A DNA stretch of 64,000 nt from Neobacillus cucumis (GTDB lineage Bacteria; Bacillota; Bacilli; Bacillales_B; DSM-18226), in the NCBI RefSeq assembly GCF_016107705.1, contig NZ_JAEHGC010000012.1, forward strand, positions 1 through 64,000. Direction: 5' to 3'. The stretch's first letter is position 1. Each line of letters starts with the position of its first letter. Shown one piece after another: positions 16,713-25,214 of this stretch. The notes beneath the pieces are model-generated. The model ran no database searches. It was not told the DNA's origin and saw only the letters and a program-made list of their open reading frames with translations. The position numbers and the translations under genes are program-made.

Positions 16713-16985
16713 ATACCCAATTTTTTAGGAGTGACCACATATACGAATATACCCCGTTTGTCCTATTATTACTAGAACAGTAGAGGGTGGCGGACTTACG
16801 AAATCGCAGCTTATTCAGAAATTGCAACAATATTCCCTTTTAATGAATGAGTATGGAGAAAGACTGTTTGCAGATGATAAATTTACGACTCCTATACAAA
16901 GTACAGCCTGAAGACCAGTTTATCTTTGTCAAACAAAAATACTTTAAGAAGTGAGAAATCAAGAAAAACTTACCTTCTTTTGTTC
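16713..16985 (+). pseudogene. Internally deleted copy of the gene at 28721-29260
   Basis: Near-identical to 28694-29290 at both ends, including CCCAATTTTTTAGGAGT before the start and AACTTACCTTCTTTT after the stop. The start codon is ACG here where the other copy has ATG (16743). About 325 bases of the middle are missing, the two ends joining at CTGAAGACC, a short near-repeat present at both edges in the intact copy (28889-28897 and 29214-29222). A 2-base loss precedes the junction. Non-functional. Confidence 0.85.
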
Positions 16986-17075
16986 AACTCAAAAAGTGCT
17001 TTAGTTCATTAATATCTGGCTGCTATAGTAGCCTTTTTTTGTTGTTCCACTAATGGTGCTGGTTTAATATGAACT
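16981..17075 (+). repeat. Dispersed CTAACGGG element copy
   Basis: TTCAACTCAAAAAGTGCTTT, a GGCTGC / GTAGCC hairpin, TTTTTTGTTGTTCCACTAAT and GGTGCTGGTTTAATATG. It follows the deleted gene copy, just as another copy of the element follows the intact gene at 29288. Confidence 0.75.
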
Positions 17076-17228
17076 GCTATCTCTAGTAAAAACTGATACT
17101 AACAATAGTGGGCAAATATCCTTGAATAATTAGCCTTAAAGAGAGGCGATGGTTAGCTTTGCATGATACAATGATTTAGAAAGTCATTCCAAAAAATTGA
17201 TGAATTGTTAATTTGAGGAGGAAATGGA

Positions 17229-17726
17229 ATGTTTACATCAGTAAATGATTTTTTAAACGAATGGAAGCAGGAGGCAGCTGTTACCCAAAAAGTGCTGGAT
17301 GTGCTGACGGATGAATCGTTGAATCAGGAGGTTTCTCCAGGGGTATACTGCATTGGAAGCTTGGCTTGGCACATTACTGGAGCAGCTTACTATTTTCCTT
17401 CACAGGTTGGATTAAAATTTGAGGTTCCTGATCTTCAAAAAGAGGCACCGCCATCAGCAACTGAAATTAGTGAGACCTACAAAATAGTAAGTCAAAGGTT
17501 AACACAGGCATTTTCTGAACAGGTTTCAGATGAAGAAATGAACAAAATGGTGAATGTATTTGGAATGGACTTGCCAGTTCAAGCTGTTTTCCGTCTGCTA
17601 ATTCAACATCAAGCTCATCATCGTGGACAATTGACTGTCCTTATGAGACAAGCTGACTTAAAAGTTCCTGGGGTATATGGTCCTAGCAAAGAAGAATGGG
17701 AAGCAATGAATCCTCAAAAAAGCTGA
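17229..17726 (+). CDS. DinB family protein
   Basis: 165 residues, four-helix bundle of the DinB/YfiT superfamily. The metal ligands are visible: His in SLAWHITGA (about residue 48) and the pair in HQAHHRGQLTVLMRQ (about 127 and 131). The end VPGVYGPSKEEWEAM is common in the family. ATG after GAGGAGGAAATGGA. Members are metal-dependent thiol-type transferases or of unknown function. It may be followed by a weak hairpin at 17747-17770 and then the VOC gene. Confidence 0.88.
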   Translation: MFTSVNDFLNEWKQEAAVTQKVLDVLTDESLNQEVSPGVYCIGSLAWHITGAAYYFPSQVGLKFEVPDLQKEAPPSATEISETYKIVSQRLTQAFSEQVSDEEMNKMVNVFGMDLPVQAVFRLLIQHQAHHRGQLTVLMRQADLKVPGVYGPSKEEWEAMNPQKS

Positions 17727-17801
17727 TATTTTATTGGTGATATAAAAAAGCCGGCGCCTGCCGACTTCTTGTACAAAAATTTCTCCAGGAGGTATTAAAA
17801 A

Positions 17802-18218
17802 ATGGCATTCACATCCAAAAACATCTTTATCAATTTATCAGTAAAAGACGTGAATAAGTCCACCAATTTTTTCAAGGAGCTTGGTTTTGAGTTCAACCCA
17901 CAATTCTCCGATGAGACCACATCTTGTATGATCATCAGTGACAACATTTTTGCCATGATAATGATTGAAGAACGTTTCAAAGGATTTAGTAACAAGGAAA
18001 TTGTGGATACTACTACTTCTGCCGAAGCAATTCTCAGCTTTTCAGCTGATAGTCGGGATCAAGTGGATGAGATAGTAAATAAGGCTTTGTCATCTGGTGG
18101 TAAATCTTTTAGTGAGCCTCAAGATCATGGATTTATGTATATATGGGGGTTTCAGGATTTAGACGGTCATTTATGGGAAGTTGCTCATATGGATGAAAGT
18201 GCAATTAATCAAGAATAA
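17802..18218 (+). CDS. VOC family protein (glyoxalase-like)
   Basis: 138 residues, two beta-alpha-beta-beta-beta modules. INLSVKDVNKSTNFFKELGF starts the first and the second ends GFQDLDGHLWEVAHMD, the usual metal-site Glu motif. The extradiol/fosfomycin-resistance-like subfamily of unknown substrate fits. Ribosome site AGGAGG. A hairpin GATGAT / ATCATC with T-run at 18258-18293 ends the transcript. Confidence 0.88.
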   Translation: MAFTSKNIFINLSVKDVNKSTNFFKELGFEFNPQFSDETTSCMIISDNIFAMIMIEERFKGFSNKEIVDTTTSAEAILSFSADSRDQVDEIVNKALSSGGKSFSEPQDHGFMYIWGFQDLDGHLWEVAHMDESAINQE

Positions 18219-18257
18219 ATTTTAAGGTTTAAAGGCGAATCAAGCTTAATATTCTAA

Positions 18258-18293
18258 GGGATGATGTCTTAATAAAAGGTATCATCTTTTTAA
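18258..18293 (+). terminator. Terminator after the VOC gene
   Basis: GGATGAT / ATCATC with a long loop, then TTTTTAATTATTTTTT. Confidence 0.55.
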
Positions 18294-18413
18294 TTATTTT
18301 TTATCAGATTAGAATATGTGAAAAAGAACGCCCTAGTGCACATAACTTCTATTGCGAATGCAATAAGAAATATCATTTAGGCAACCCTATTCTAAAAACA
18401 CGGGGTGAATGCT

Positions 18414-18899
18414 ATGAAGAAAGCAACTTTAATGTTAGTTGTGGTATTTTTCCTTATTGTTGGAAATGCATATGCTTCTAACATTATGAAGTCAGAAAAA
18501 CCTCAAATTATGTCAGTAGGAAAAGAAATAGAAGTGAAGGATCAAGCTACAAAGATGTTTATATATGACACAATGCAGGTATGGCTGCATCATAGCTTAT
18601 TGGATTATTATCATAATAAATATCATGCAGACTCCATAAGTTGGGGAGAGCTTAAACAAGAAGGAATACGGATTTGGATAAGGCAGCTTGGGCCAAGTGA
18701 AACCGACAGAATATACACCCATCTTATAAAAATCTCTTTACAACGTGATGAATTGATTATTAATGAAAAGAAGAAAATAAAAACAGAAGATACATTTACT
18801 TATGTGGTTAATGCAGACTTACTTTCACTTTGTCGTGATTCAGGTAAGTCTGAAAAGGAATTGAAATTAATCAATTCATATCATAAAGTGCGACCATAG
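18414..18899 (+). CDS. Secreted protein of unknown function
   Basis: 161 residues. The ATG at 18414 follows CGGGGTGAATGCT and gives a clean signal peptide MKKATLMLVVVFFLIVGNAY with likely cleavage after AYA. The mature part is soluble with MQVWLHHSLLDYYHNKYHAD and an ending rich in Lys and Asp. I recognise it only as a conserved Bacillus type of hypothetical protein, without a known domain. Monocistronic. Confidence 0.7.
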   Translation: MKKATLMLVVVFFLIVGNAYASNIMKSEKPQIMSVGKEIEVKDQATKMFIYDTMQVWLHHSLLDYYHNKYHADSISWGELKQEGIRIWIRQLGPSETDRIYTHLIKISLQRDELIINEKKKIKTEDTFTYVVNADLLSLCRDSGKSEKELKLINSYHKVRP

Positions 18900-18986
18900 C
18901 TGGTTGCACTTATATTTATAATTGCACCTTTTTTTCTAATGTTGTTTTAATTTTCCTCTCTGTAAATTAAAATCGCAGGTATATTA

Positions 18987-19195
18987 CTACTCACTATCAC
19001 TATCATCAATCCCTTCTCCACTTCCATCATCATTATCATTATCGAAAAATTGTTGATTATAACCCATAGAGAAAATAACTTCTTTTTGAATTACCTACAA
19101 ATACCTTTGAACGTAAGGATCCCTTTTGAAGCCAAAATGAGGTTCACCTAATTCATACAAGCAAGGTTTATCTGATTCTGCTAAGAAATTAACAA
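18987..19195 (-). pseudogene. Decayed gene remnant with acidic C-terminus
   Basis: On the minus strand one frame reads LAESDKPCLYELGEPHFGFK, then DPYVQRYL, an in-frame TAG at 19095-19097, then VIQKEVIFSMGYNQQFF and an acidic Asp/Asn/Gly tail. Ordinary protein composition on both sides of the stop suggests a real gene with a nonsense change (GAG to TAG would do) and a lost 5' end. Family not recognised. Confidence 0.45.
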
Positions 19196-19208
19196 GTCAT
19201 TAACTATA

Positions 19209-19389
19209 TTAACAATTTGATCCAATAAAGAGTAACTTTATTATTGATAAAGAAGAATTCTTGGATGGAGCGTTAAAATCCATTCAAGATTTGTTCGATA
19301 CTGTAACTGATAAATTTCCTGAACTGAAAACTAATGAAGATTTTATCCTATTAAAAAAAAGAAAATATGATAAAGTGAGAAAAATCTAA
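19209..19389 (+). pseudogene. Gene 3'-end remnant
   Basis: A frame without start codon reads FDPIKSNFIIDKEEFLDGA and KYDKVRKI at its end, 59 residues. Hydrophilic and protein-like, but there is no ribosome site and it begins just after an in-frame stop. Unrecognised. Confidence 0.35.
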
Positions 19390-19416
19390 AGCTTTTTGTG
19401 TGGTTGTGAAATTATG

Positions 19417-19470
19417 TACTTAAACTATAGGGTGCAAGAGTTGAAGATCCAGCTGCCATTTTTGCTACTA
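19417..19470 (+). repeat. Dispersed element, left half
   Basis: TACTTAAACTATAGGGTGCA, GAGTTGAAGATCCAGCTGCC. This CTATAGGGTGC variant of the left motif recurs at 27051 and, as CTATCGGG, at 27682 and 28177. The right arm is not recognisable. Confidence 0.65.
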
Positions 19471-19544
19471 TTAATGGTATAATTCCATTTATAAAAAAAT
19501 AACACAAACAAAAATCATTTTAATTTATCATAAGAGGGTTATCA

Positions 19545-19742
19545 ATGAAGTTATATACACTTAAAAGGCAATTTAATGGATATAAAAAAGGAACACAATT
19601 TTACCTGATTGCTGAATCAGAATTTATAGGGGTTAAAGAGTTTGTATTGAGAACGAGAGATTTAACGAATCGTATATCAATCAATGAATCTGAACTTATT
19701 AAGAATTTTATTTTCATAAAGGAAATCTTTTCTATCAAATGA
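19545..19742 (+). CDS. Small hypothetical protein
   Basis: 65 residues, MKLYTLKRQFNGYKKGTQFY..., predicted beta-rich, basic, with ATG after AAGAGGG. Unknown function. It lies 41 bases ahead of a frameshifted gene on the same strand that has its own ribosome site. The Lys/Ile-rich composition resembles small bacterial translation-associated or toxin-linked beta proteins, but I cannot assign it. Confidence 0.55.
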   Translation: MKLYTLKRQFNGYKKGTQFYLIAESEFIGVKEFVLRTRDLTNRISINESELIKNFIFIKEIFSIK

Positions 19743-19783
19743 AAGGCACCTGCTATTAAACCATTTTATAAGGAGTATTTTAA

Positions 19784-20155
19784 GTGGATATTCTTGATAT
19801 AAAAAATATTGTTAAGGATTTACCTGAGCGAGAGGTAAGGTCATACTTGCAATTCATTCTTTATAGGATTGCATTGTTAGAGGAAAAAGAGAATTCATTA
19901 GTTGAGTTTGCAAAAGATCTTAAAGAAATTTTTAATAAAATTCTCTATCCAAAAATTACAGACCCAGATCCATATGGAAAAAGTAATTACAAAAAAATTC
20001 ATATACAATTTGGATACCCATATTTAAGACAACCATTAAAAGAATTAAACATCCTTGAAGAAGAGTTTATTATAGCTTTCCACGAAAATTGGAACAAACC
20101 GATAGATTTGATTGGTTAAAAAACAACTTATCTAATGAATATGAAGTTGAATTTT
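19784..20155 (+). pseudogene. Hypothetical gene, frameshifted and 3'-truncated
   Basis: A GTG start after AAGGAG opens 111 residues that stop at 20119. The adjacent frame from about 20089 continues in the same style (EQTDRFDWLKNNLSNEYEVE), so one base appears lost or gained near 20088 (TGGAACAAACC). The combined protein then runs into the truncated aldo/keto reductase at about 20155. So this gene is both frameshifted and cut by the same junction that cuts the reductase. Family not recognised. Confidence 0.55.
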
Positions 20156-20726
20156 CTGGAGTCCGTTGCAATAAATTGTACTCCACTTGCAAACCGATAA
20201 AAGGAGTCCAACCACGAAGAGCTGCCAGCATATTAGCTTGTGAAACAATCCAAGCTGGAGTATCAGAGACCCCCACATAAAGAATTTTTCCGGAACGAAC
20301 CAAATCGTCAAGTGCACGCATCACTTCTTCGACGGGTGTCATGAAATCCCAAGCATGAAGCCAAAGTAAATCAATATATTCGGTCTGAAGCTGTTTTAAG
20401 CTCTTTTCAACGGATTGAACGAGATTTTTCCGATGGTTGCCTCCGCCGTTTGGATCGTTTGGACGAGTGTTCAGTGTATATTTAGTCGCAACGACAAACT
20501 GTTGACGGTTTTCACGAATAAATTCACCAACATATTTTTCACTTGTTCCATTCGTATAATTGACAGCCGTATCGATAAAATTCCCACCAGCTTCAACGAA
20601 AGCATTGAAGATTTTTTTGCTTTCTTCTTTAGAAGCACCAAATCCCCAATCTTCCCCAAACGTCATCGTGCCCAAAGCTAATTCAGACACTCGTAAGCCG
20701 CTTCGTCCTAACAATTTATAATTCAT
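20070..20726 (-). pseudogene. Aldo/keto reductase, C-terminally truncated
   Basis: The first 191 residues are a normal aldo/keto reductase: MNYKLLGRSGLRVSELALGT, FIDTAVNYTNG with the catalytic Asp and Tyr, Lys in VATKYTLN, LWLHAWD, up to VEYNLLQRTPE. Beyond about 20154 the frame runs into unrelated DNA, where family members of about 330 residues would continue through the cofactor-binding end. The catalytic tetrad is mostly present but the NADPH site is lost, so it is dead. ATG after AGAGGTC, 15 bases after the previous oxidoreductase gene, thus last member of the MarR-linked cluster. Confidence 0.85.
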
Positions 20727-20741
20727 GACAAGACCTCTTTT

Positions 20742-21266
20742 CTAATAGTTATTTTTTAGATGTCGTACCAATTCTTCAGCACTTTCGCGTATATGTTCGA
20801 TCGTTAAGAGACGTACTCCATGCTTCGTAAAAGAGGGCAAGAACCGCATTCCGGTCAAGTTAGCGGTTGCCTGGAATGGTTTGATTAATTCGCTCATGCT
20901 GAAGTGATTATATCCGCCAGCTTGATAGGCTGTTTCTGGTCCGCCTGTTGAAATGACTAACATAAGCTCTTTGCCGCGCAATTTCGTTCCTCTCGATCCA
21001 TATGCCCAACCGTAAGTAAGAACCCAATCCTGCCACTGTTTTAATAAAGCGGGTGAACTGTACCAGTAGAAAGGGAATTGTAATATGATTCGATCATGCT
21101 CCAAAAGAAGCTGCTGTTCTTTTTCCACATCAATCTCAAATGTCGGGTAATGTGCATATAGGTTGTGGACCGAAATATTTTCTTCTTGTTGAAGACGGTT
21201 CATCCACGTTCTATTTACCTTCGACTGTTCTAAGTTTGGATGGGCTACAATAACTAATGTTTTCAT
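20742..21266 (-). CDS. NAD(P)H oxidoreductase, flavodoxin-fold (first copy)
   Basis: 174 residues; the ATG at 21266 follows AAAGGTG. Flavodoxin-like fold of the NQO/KefF/MdaB group: MKTLVIVAHPNLEQSKVNR, FPFYWYSSPALLKQWQDWVL, YGSRGTKLRGKELMLVIST with GGP. It would use FMN and NAD(P)H for two-electron reduction of quinones or nitro compounds in the cytoplasm. It is about 60 percent alike by eye to the neighbouring gene, a tandem duplication. The genes lie about 90 bases apart on the same strand. Confidence 0.88.
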   Translation of the reverse strand: MKTLVIVAHPNLEQSKVNRTWMNRLQQEENISVHNLYAHYPTFEIDVEKEQQLLLEHDRIILQFPFYWYSSPALLKQWQDWVLTYGWAYGSRGTKLRGKELMLVISTGGPETAYQAGGYNHFSMSELIKPFQATANLTGMRFLPSFTKHGVRLLTIEHIRESAEELVRHLKNNY

Positions 21267-21355
21267 CTTAATCACCTTTCAATTGTTTATACACGTGAAT
21301 AATAATCATTAAAAGGGATTTCAGTGAAAGAAATCCCTTTCTTTAAATATTTAAA

Positions 21356-21892
21356 TCAAGCTTCGATTAAGGATGGCTGAAGAACGTGATTTACATATGC
21401 TTTTGCATTTTCTTCAAGTTGTTCATCTGTAACACGCATAACACCATTCAGCACAAATAACGGCATAAAACGGGTACCAATGAGGTTGCTTGTTTGCTGT
21501 AAAGGAGTGGTTAAAGTCTCCATGGTAAAATGATTGTAGCCAGTAGGCTGGTAGGAATCTTCCGGTCCAAAGGTTGAAATCGCAAGACCCAGTTCTTTAC
21601 CATGAAGCTTGTCGCCTCCTTCGCCATATGCCCAGCCGTAGGAGAGCACTTCATCCTGCCATTGTTTTAACAAAGAAGGTGTGCTGTACCAATAGAATGG
21701 AAATTGAAGAATAATACGGTCATGTAATTCTAATAGGCTTTGTTCGTGTGCAACGTTTATTTTCCCGTCTGGATACGCTTGATAAAGGGTATGAATAGTT
21801 ATTTTTTCGTGTTTTTCTAATTCCTGCATCCATTTGCGGTTAATTCGAGATTGTTCCAAATTAGGGTGAGCGATAATTACAAGAGTTTTCAT
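21356..21892 (-). CDS. NAD(P)H oxidoreductase, flavodoxin-fold (second copy)
   Basis: 178 residues; the ATG at 21892 follows AAAGGAG. It has the same landmarks as its neighbour (MKTLVIIAHPNLEQSRINR, QFPFYWYSTPSLLKQWQDEV, YGEGGDKLHGKELGLAIST, GYNHFTMETL). A MarR-type operator lies 73 bases upstream of the start, in its own 105-base gap, so it may have its own regulated promoter. Confidence 0.88.
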   Translation of the reverse strand: MKTLVIIAHPNLEQSRINRKWMQELEKHEKITIHTLYQAYPDGKINVAHEQSLLELHDRIILQFPFYWYSTPSLLKQWQDEVLSYGWAYGEGGDKLHGKELGLAISTFGPEDSYQPTGYNHFTMETLTTPLQQTSNLIGTRFMPLFVLNGVMRVTDEQLEENAKAYVNHVLQPSLIEA

Positions 21893-21964
21893 TTGTAAGT
21901 CTCCTTTTGTATATTTTCTTTTCGATTTTGATTTCACTTATTGTTGCTTACAATAAAATTAAAT

Positions 21965-21980
21965 ATTTGTACATACAAAT
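21965..21980. promoter_or_regulatory. MarR-type operator, copy 1
   Basis: ATTTGTACATACAAAT, near-perfect inverted repeat upstream of the second flavodoxin-fold oxidoreductase gene. Two related sites lie at 22665 and 23152. Confidence 0.75.
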
Positions 21981-21997
21981 GTAATGTTAAAAAAATT

Positions 21998-22645
21998 TTA
22001 CTTTTCTTCAAAGATAATTTCCGCTTCCGTTTGATTTTCGTACATGCTATAAAATGCATTCGCAATATTTTCAGGAGAGAAATAGGTTCCTTCTTGTACA
22101 AACCCTTTAACCGTTAAGGTTCCAACATAAATTCCTTTAGGGCTCAATTCTTGGTGCAAGCTATATGCTAAATTACGAATTCCTGCTTTTCCAATAGCTA
22201 ATGAAGCATAATCAGCATATGGGTGAAGAGCTAATCCGCCGCCGGTTAACAGAATGGTTCCATTTTGCATATAGGGAATCACTTCTTTTACACTTGTAAG
22301 AGCTCCAGCTACACTAATTTTAAAATCTTCCACTATTTGGTCAGCGCTTAAGCTTGTTGGTTTGCCTGGTTTTCCTGAAGCAGCATTGTATAAGAGTACA
22401 TCAATTTTTCCATACATTTTTATTACCGCATCAATGGCTGTTTTTATAGATTCTTCTGAAGAGGCATCCCCTGGAAACCCTTTTGCTTCAATCCCTTCAG
22501 TTTTAAGTTCATTTTCATATTTTTGTAATGACTCCATGCTGCGGGAAATCAAAGCAACTTTAAAGCCTTCTTTGCCGAATTTTCTTGCTGTATTTAAGCT
22601 AATCCCTGGACCAGCACCGACAATTAGAAAAATCTTTTCTGACAT
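21998..22645 (-). CDS. Short-chain dehydrogenase/reductase
   Basis: 215 residues; the ATG at 22645 follows AAGGAGGC. The nucleotide motif is GAGPGISLNTARKFGKEGF (near residue 8), with SRSMESLQKYENEL, a DVLLYNAASGKPG version of the NNAG motif, and YADYASLAIGKAGIRNLAYS. The usual YxxxK catalytic pair is not obvious: the Lys is seven residues after the Tyr (YASLAIGK), as in the divergent SDR group with SLAIGKA. Substrate unknown. It is between the MarR gene and the flavodoxin-fold gene, with its own operator 20 bases before the start. Confidence 0.85.
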   Translation of the reverse strand: MSEKIFLIVGAGPGISLNTARKFGKEGFKVALISRSMESLQKYENELKTEGIEAKGFPGDASSEESIKTAIDAVIKMYGKIDVLLYNAASGKPGKPTSLSADQIVEDFKISVAGALTSVKEVIPYMQNGTILLTGGGLALHPYADYASLAIGKAGIRNLAYSLHQELSPKGIYVGTLTVKGFVQEGTYFSPENIANAFYSMYENQTEAEIIFEEK

Positions 22646-22664
22646 AACAACTGCCTCCTTATTT

Positions 22665-22680
22665 ATTTGTATATGCAAAT
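22665..22680. promoter_or_regulatory. MarR-type operator, copy 2
   Basis: ATTTGTATATGCAAAT, 20 bases upstream of the SDR start codon. Confidence 0.8.
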
Positions 22681-22696
22681 GAAAGGGTAAAAAAAT

Positions 22697-23131
22697 TTAT
22701 AGGTCTCTTTCTAGTTTATTGCTTGCTTCGTGAAGCATTTTGCTTAAATCTTTACTGAACTCGCGTCCTAATACACTGGAATAGCTGGTAAACAATTCTT
22801 TTAAAGAAATCCGAAATTGATGGTATACTTTTTCTCCTTCTTCAGTTAAAGAGATAAACGATTGTTTCCCATCCATTTTTCTGGTGACCAGTTTTAATTT
22901 TTCCAGTTTATCTATAAATCTCGTACTGGTTGAAGGAGCAATGGATAACTTGTGGCATAATTCCTTCTGTGTGATTTCCGGATGGAACTTCACAATCATA
23001 ATCATGTAAAGATAAGAGGGAGCAAGGTCACCAAAATCAAATGTTTTTTCGGCTAATTTTGTAATGTTACGAGCAAACCGGCTAGCAGTAAAGTAAAGAC
23101 AATGAATTAATACCTGTTCTTCTTCATTCAT
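22697..23131 (-). CDS. MarR family transcriptional regulator
   Basis: 144 residues, winged helix: helix pair ITQKELCHKLSIAPSTSTRF with recognition helix, then wing LVTRKMDGKQSFISLTEEG, flanked by dimerisation helices at both ends. The operator at 23152-23167 lies 21 bases before its start, so it probably represses itself. The two other copies of the same palindrome indicate control of the SDR and oxidoreductase genes. No Cys is placed as in the thiol-sensing OhrR/YodB group except one in LCHKL and one in IHCLYF, so the inducer type is open. Confidence 0.88.
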   Translation of the reverse strand: MNEEEQVLIHCLYFTASRFARNITKLAEKTFDFGDLAPSYLYMIMIVKFHPEITQKELCHKLSIAPSTSTRFIDKLEKLKLVTRKMDGKQSFISLTEEGEKVYHQFRISLKELFTSYSSVLGREFSKDLSKMLHEASNKLERDL

Positions 23132-23151
23132 TTGATCAAATCCTTTTTTTC

Positions 23152-23167
23152 ATTTGCATATACAAAT
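23152..23167. promoter_or_regulatory. MarR-type operator, copy 3
   Basis: ATTTGCATATACAAAT, the reverse complement of the copy at 22665, between the MarR gene and the divergent dead alcohol dehydrogenase. It could have controlled both. Confidence 0.8.
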
Positions 23168-23282
23168 TAACACGAAATTACGTTAAGGTCAACTAAATCA
23201 TTTTTCTTGTTTCCATTGAAACAGTATATATTATAAACTTTGTTCCAAAACTTATTAAGATTAGATGAAAAGGATGATATAA

Positions 23283-24262
23283 ATGAAAGCATTGCTATTA
23301 CGTGAAAAAGGTAAATGGGGAGACATGAAGGTAGAAGAAGTTTAAACACCAAATTTCGGTCCAGGGAAGATTTTAGTTGAGGTACATGCGGTTGGGTTAA
23401 ATCCTGTTGATTATAAAACAGCTACTGGTGGCAATTCCAATTGGTCCTATCCTCATATTCTTGGTTTAGACGTAGCAGGAATAGTGGCAGAGATTGGTGA
23501 AGGGGTCACTCAGTGGAAAAAAGGTGATCGAGTAGTCTATCATGGAGACCTTACAAAGAAGGGTGGCTATGCAGAATATTCTGTTACCCCGGCACATACT
23601 GTTTCTCGAATTCCAGACGGAGTAACGTTTGGAGATGCGGCTGCTTTACCGACAGCTGGGTACACAGCATACCAATTGTGATTCCGTAAACTGCCAATGG
23701 ATCAAGTTGAAACTATTTTAATACATGGCGGTGCTGGTGGAGTAGGAGGATTTGCTGTTCAATTAGCCAAACATGCAGGTAAAAAGGTGATTTCCACTTC
23801 TTCCAGTCATAACCATAAATATGTAAAATCATTTGGAGCAGATTATGTCATTGATTACCATCAAGAAGATGTGACCAAAAGAGTTATGGGGATTACGGAT
23901 GGACATGGTGTGGATGCAGTGGTAGATGTATTAAGTAGGCATAGTGCAACGGATTCATTAGATACTCTTGCATTTTTGGGACAAATTATTTTTATATCAG
24001 GTGCACCCGATTTTACAAAAATAAAGCCTTTTACAAAATCGGTTTCGTATCATGAAATTGCCCTCGGTGCAGCACATCAATCAGGTAGTTATAAGGCTCA
24101 ACAAGATTTAGGAGTAATGGGAGATGAAATGCTTAAGTTAGTGGTTGAAGGGAAGTTTCTTCTATGTTAAAAGAAGTAATAAGCCTTGAGGAAGTTCCAG
24201 AAGCTTTATTCCGTCTTTCAGAGCGACATGTGAAGGGGAAAATTGTAGAAAAAATAAAATAG
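23283..24262 (+). pseudogene. Zinc-type alcohol dehydrogenase superfamily pseudogene
   Basis: Runs MKALLLREKGKWGDMKVEEV, TAA at 23343-23345, then NFGPGKILVEVHAVGLNPVD, LGLDVAGIVAEIGEGV, up to a TGA at 23679-23681, then VETILIHGGAGGVGGFAVQL (NAD(P)-binding) to about 24167, where a single-base loss shifts the end (LEEVPEALFRLSERHVKGKI) to another frame. Three independent lesions, so long dead. The gene would have made about 325 residues. Divergent from the MarR gene across the shared operator. Confidence 0.88.
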
Positions 24263-24428
24263 GGTAAGATTTCTGTAAGTATAAATTATTCCTTTCACTG
24301 GGGGATTGAAATCAACATACGGTTTCCGGGAATAGATTTAACCTAATCGTAGTCAAAGTAAAGGTCAAAAAGTTGGAAGGCTGGTAAGCATTTTAACACC
24401 ATCCTTTCACATATTGTGAATAAATGCA

Positions 24429-24492
24429 CATAAACAAACGGGTGCTAGTTGAAGAAGAATGGGAAACCTCAACAATTGAAGGTTCCCCTAAT
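24429..24492 (+). repeat. Dispersed element, left half with a hairpin
   Basis: ATAAACAAACGGGTGCTAGT, then GGGAAACCTC ... GAAGGTTCCCC as an inverted repeat. The right arm is absent. The hairpin sits beyond the 3' end of the next minus-strand gene and could be its terminator. Confidence 0.6.
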
Positions 24493-24507
24493 TACTATAT
24501 AAAGATC

Positions 24508-24828
24508 CTAAAATTTAAATTCTATTCCGTTTTCAATATATATTGTGTTTTGTAATCCCGTTTGGTTTACCACATATTCAAATATATTTTTTGCTGTACC
24601 GTTGATTATCTCACTCAGACCTAAGTTGTCAAATACACGTGCATAGCAGCGGATAATCAACGAATCAGTTTCTTTTAACAGATGATAATAGACGGTTTCC
24701 TTATGTATTTTCGAAAAACAGTGAATAAATAGATATTCATCTGTTGGTTCAATCCCTTTTACCAAAAGTTCTTTTTGAACGATTCGTTTTATTTCCGCGG
24801 TTTGTTTCTCAGATAAATTTATTCTCAT
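24508..24828 (-). CDS. Hypothetical protein, 106 aa
   Basis: 106 residues starting after GGTGAG. It opens MRINLSEKQTAEIKRIVQKE and ends IYIENGIEFKF, alpha/beta with no membrane segment. Unrecognised family. The last ~70 bases of this gene are repeated in degraded form at 28008-28079, so a paralogue once existed near there. Confidence 0.55.
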   Translation of the reverse strand: MRINLSEKQTAEIKRIVQKELLVKGIEPTDEYLFIHCFSKIHKETVYYHLLKETDSLIIRCYARVFDNLGLSEIINGTAKNIFEYVVNQTGLQNTIYIENGIEFKF

Positions 24829-24939
24829 ACCAGCTCACCATCTTATTTATTGATCTGCATTCCACATTTTTTATTATACGAAAAAGCGAGAACGTCTGTT
24901 ATAAAAAAATGGATTTCTGGCGTAATTCATTTTTTTAGT

Positions 24940-24972
24940 GTGACTAACTGGCAGGATAGTTCAATAAGACTA
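24940..24972 (+). repeat. Dispersed element, right arm abutting a truncated gene
   Basis: TGACTAACTGGCAGGATAGT then TCAATAAGAC, the right-arm pattern. The pirin remnant begins directly after it. Confidence 0.65.
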
Positions 24973-25169
24973 TAAAGGTTATTGACAAAAGAAATTACCT
25001 TCCCTGTAAAAGAGGGCAGACAGGTATATTTAGTTCAAACAGAAGGCACTTCCGTAATTATAGATATTGAGCTGTCCGATAGAGATGGAATGGAGATTGT
25101 TGAAGAAGATATCACATTAAAGCAGTTGATACTTCACACATCTTAATAATAGAAATGAAAAAAAAATAG
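24970..25169 (+). pseudogene. Pirin-family C-terminal remnant
   Basis: Reads FPVKEGRQVYLVQTEGTSVI and IELSDRDGMEIVEEDITLK, the C-terminal cupin end of pirin/YhhW proteins. The expected last residues SHILIIEMKK are in the neighbouring frame at about 25136-25166, so there is a frameshift near 25130. The N-terminal ~170 residues are missing and the upstream edge is a repeat arm. Confidence 0.7.
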
Positions 25170-25214
25170 TGAATAAATAAATTAGGAAGATAGAAATAAT
25201 AGGTGGTGTAATAA

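Noticed and set aside
20089..20280. 63-residue plus-strand frame
   Set aside because: It is a chimera of the shifted end of the 19784 gene and the antisense of the aldo/keto reductase.
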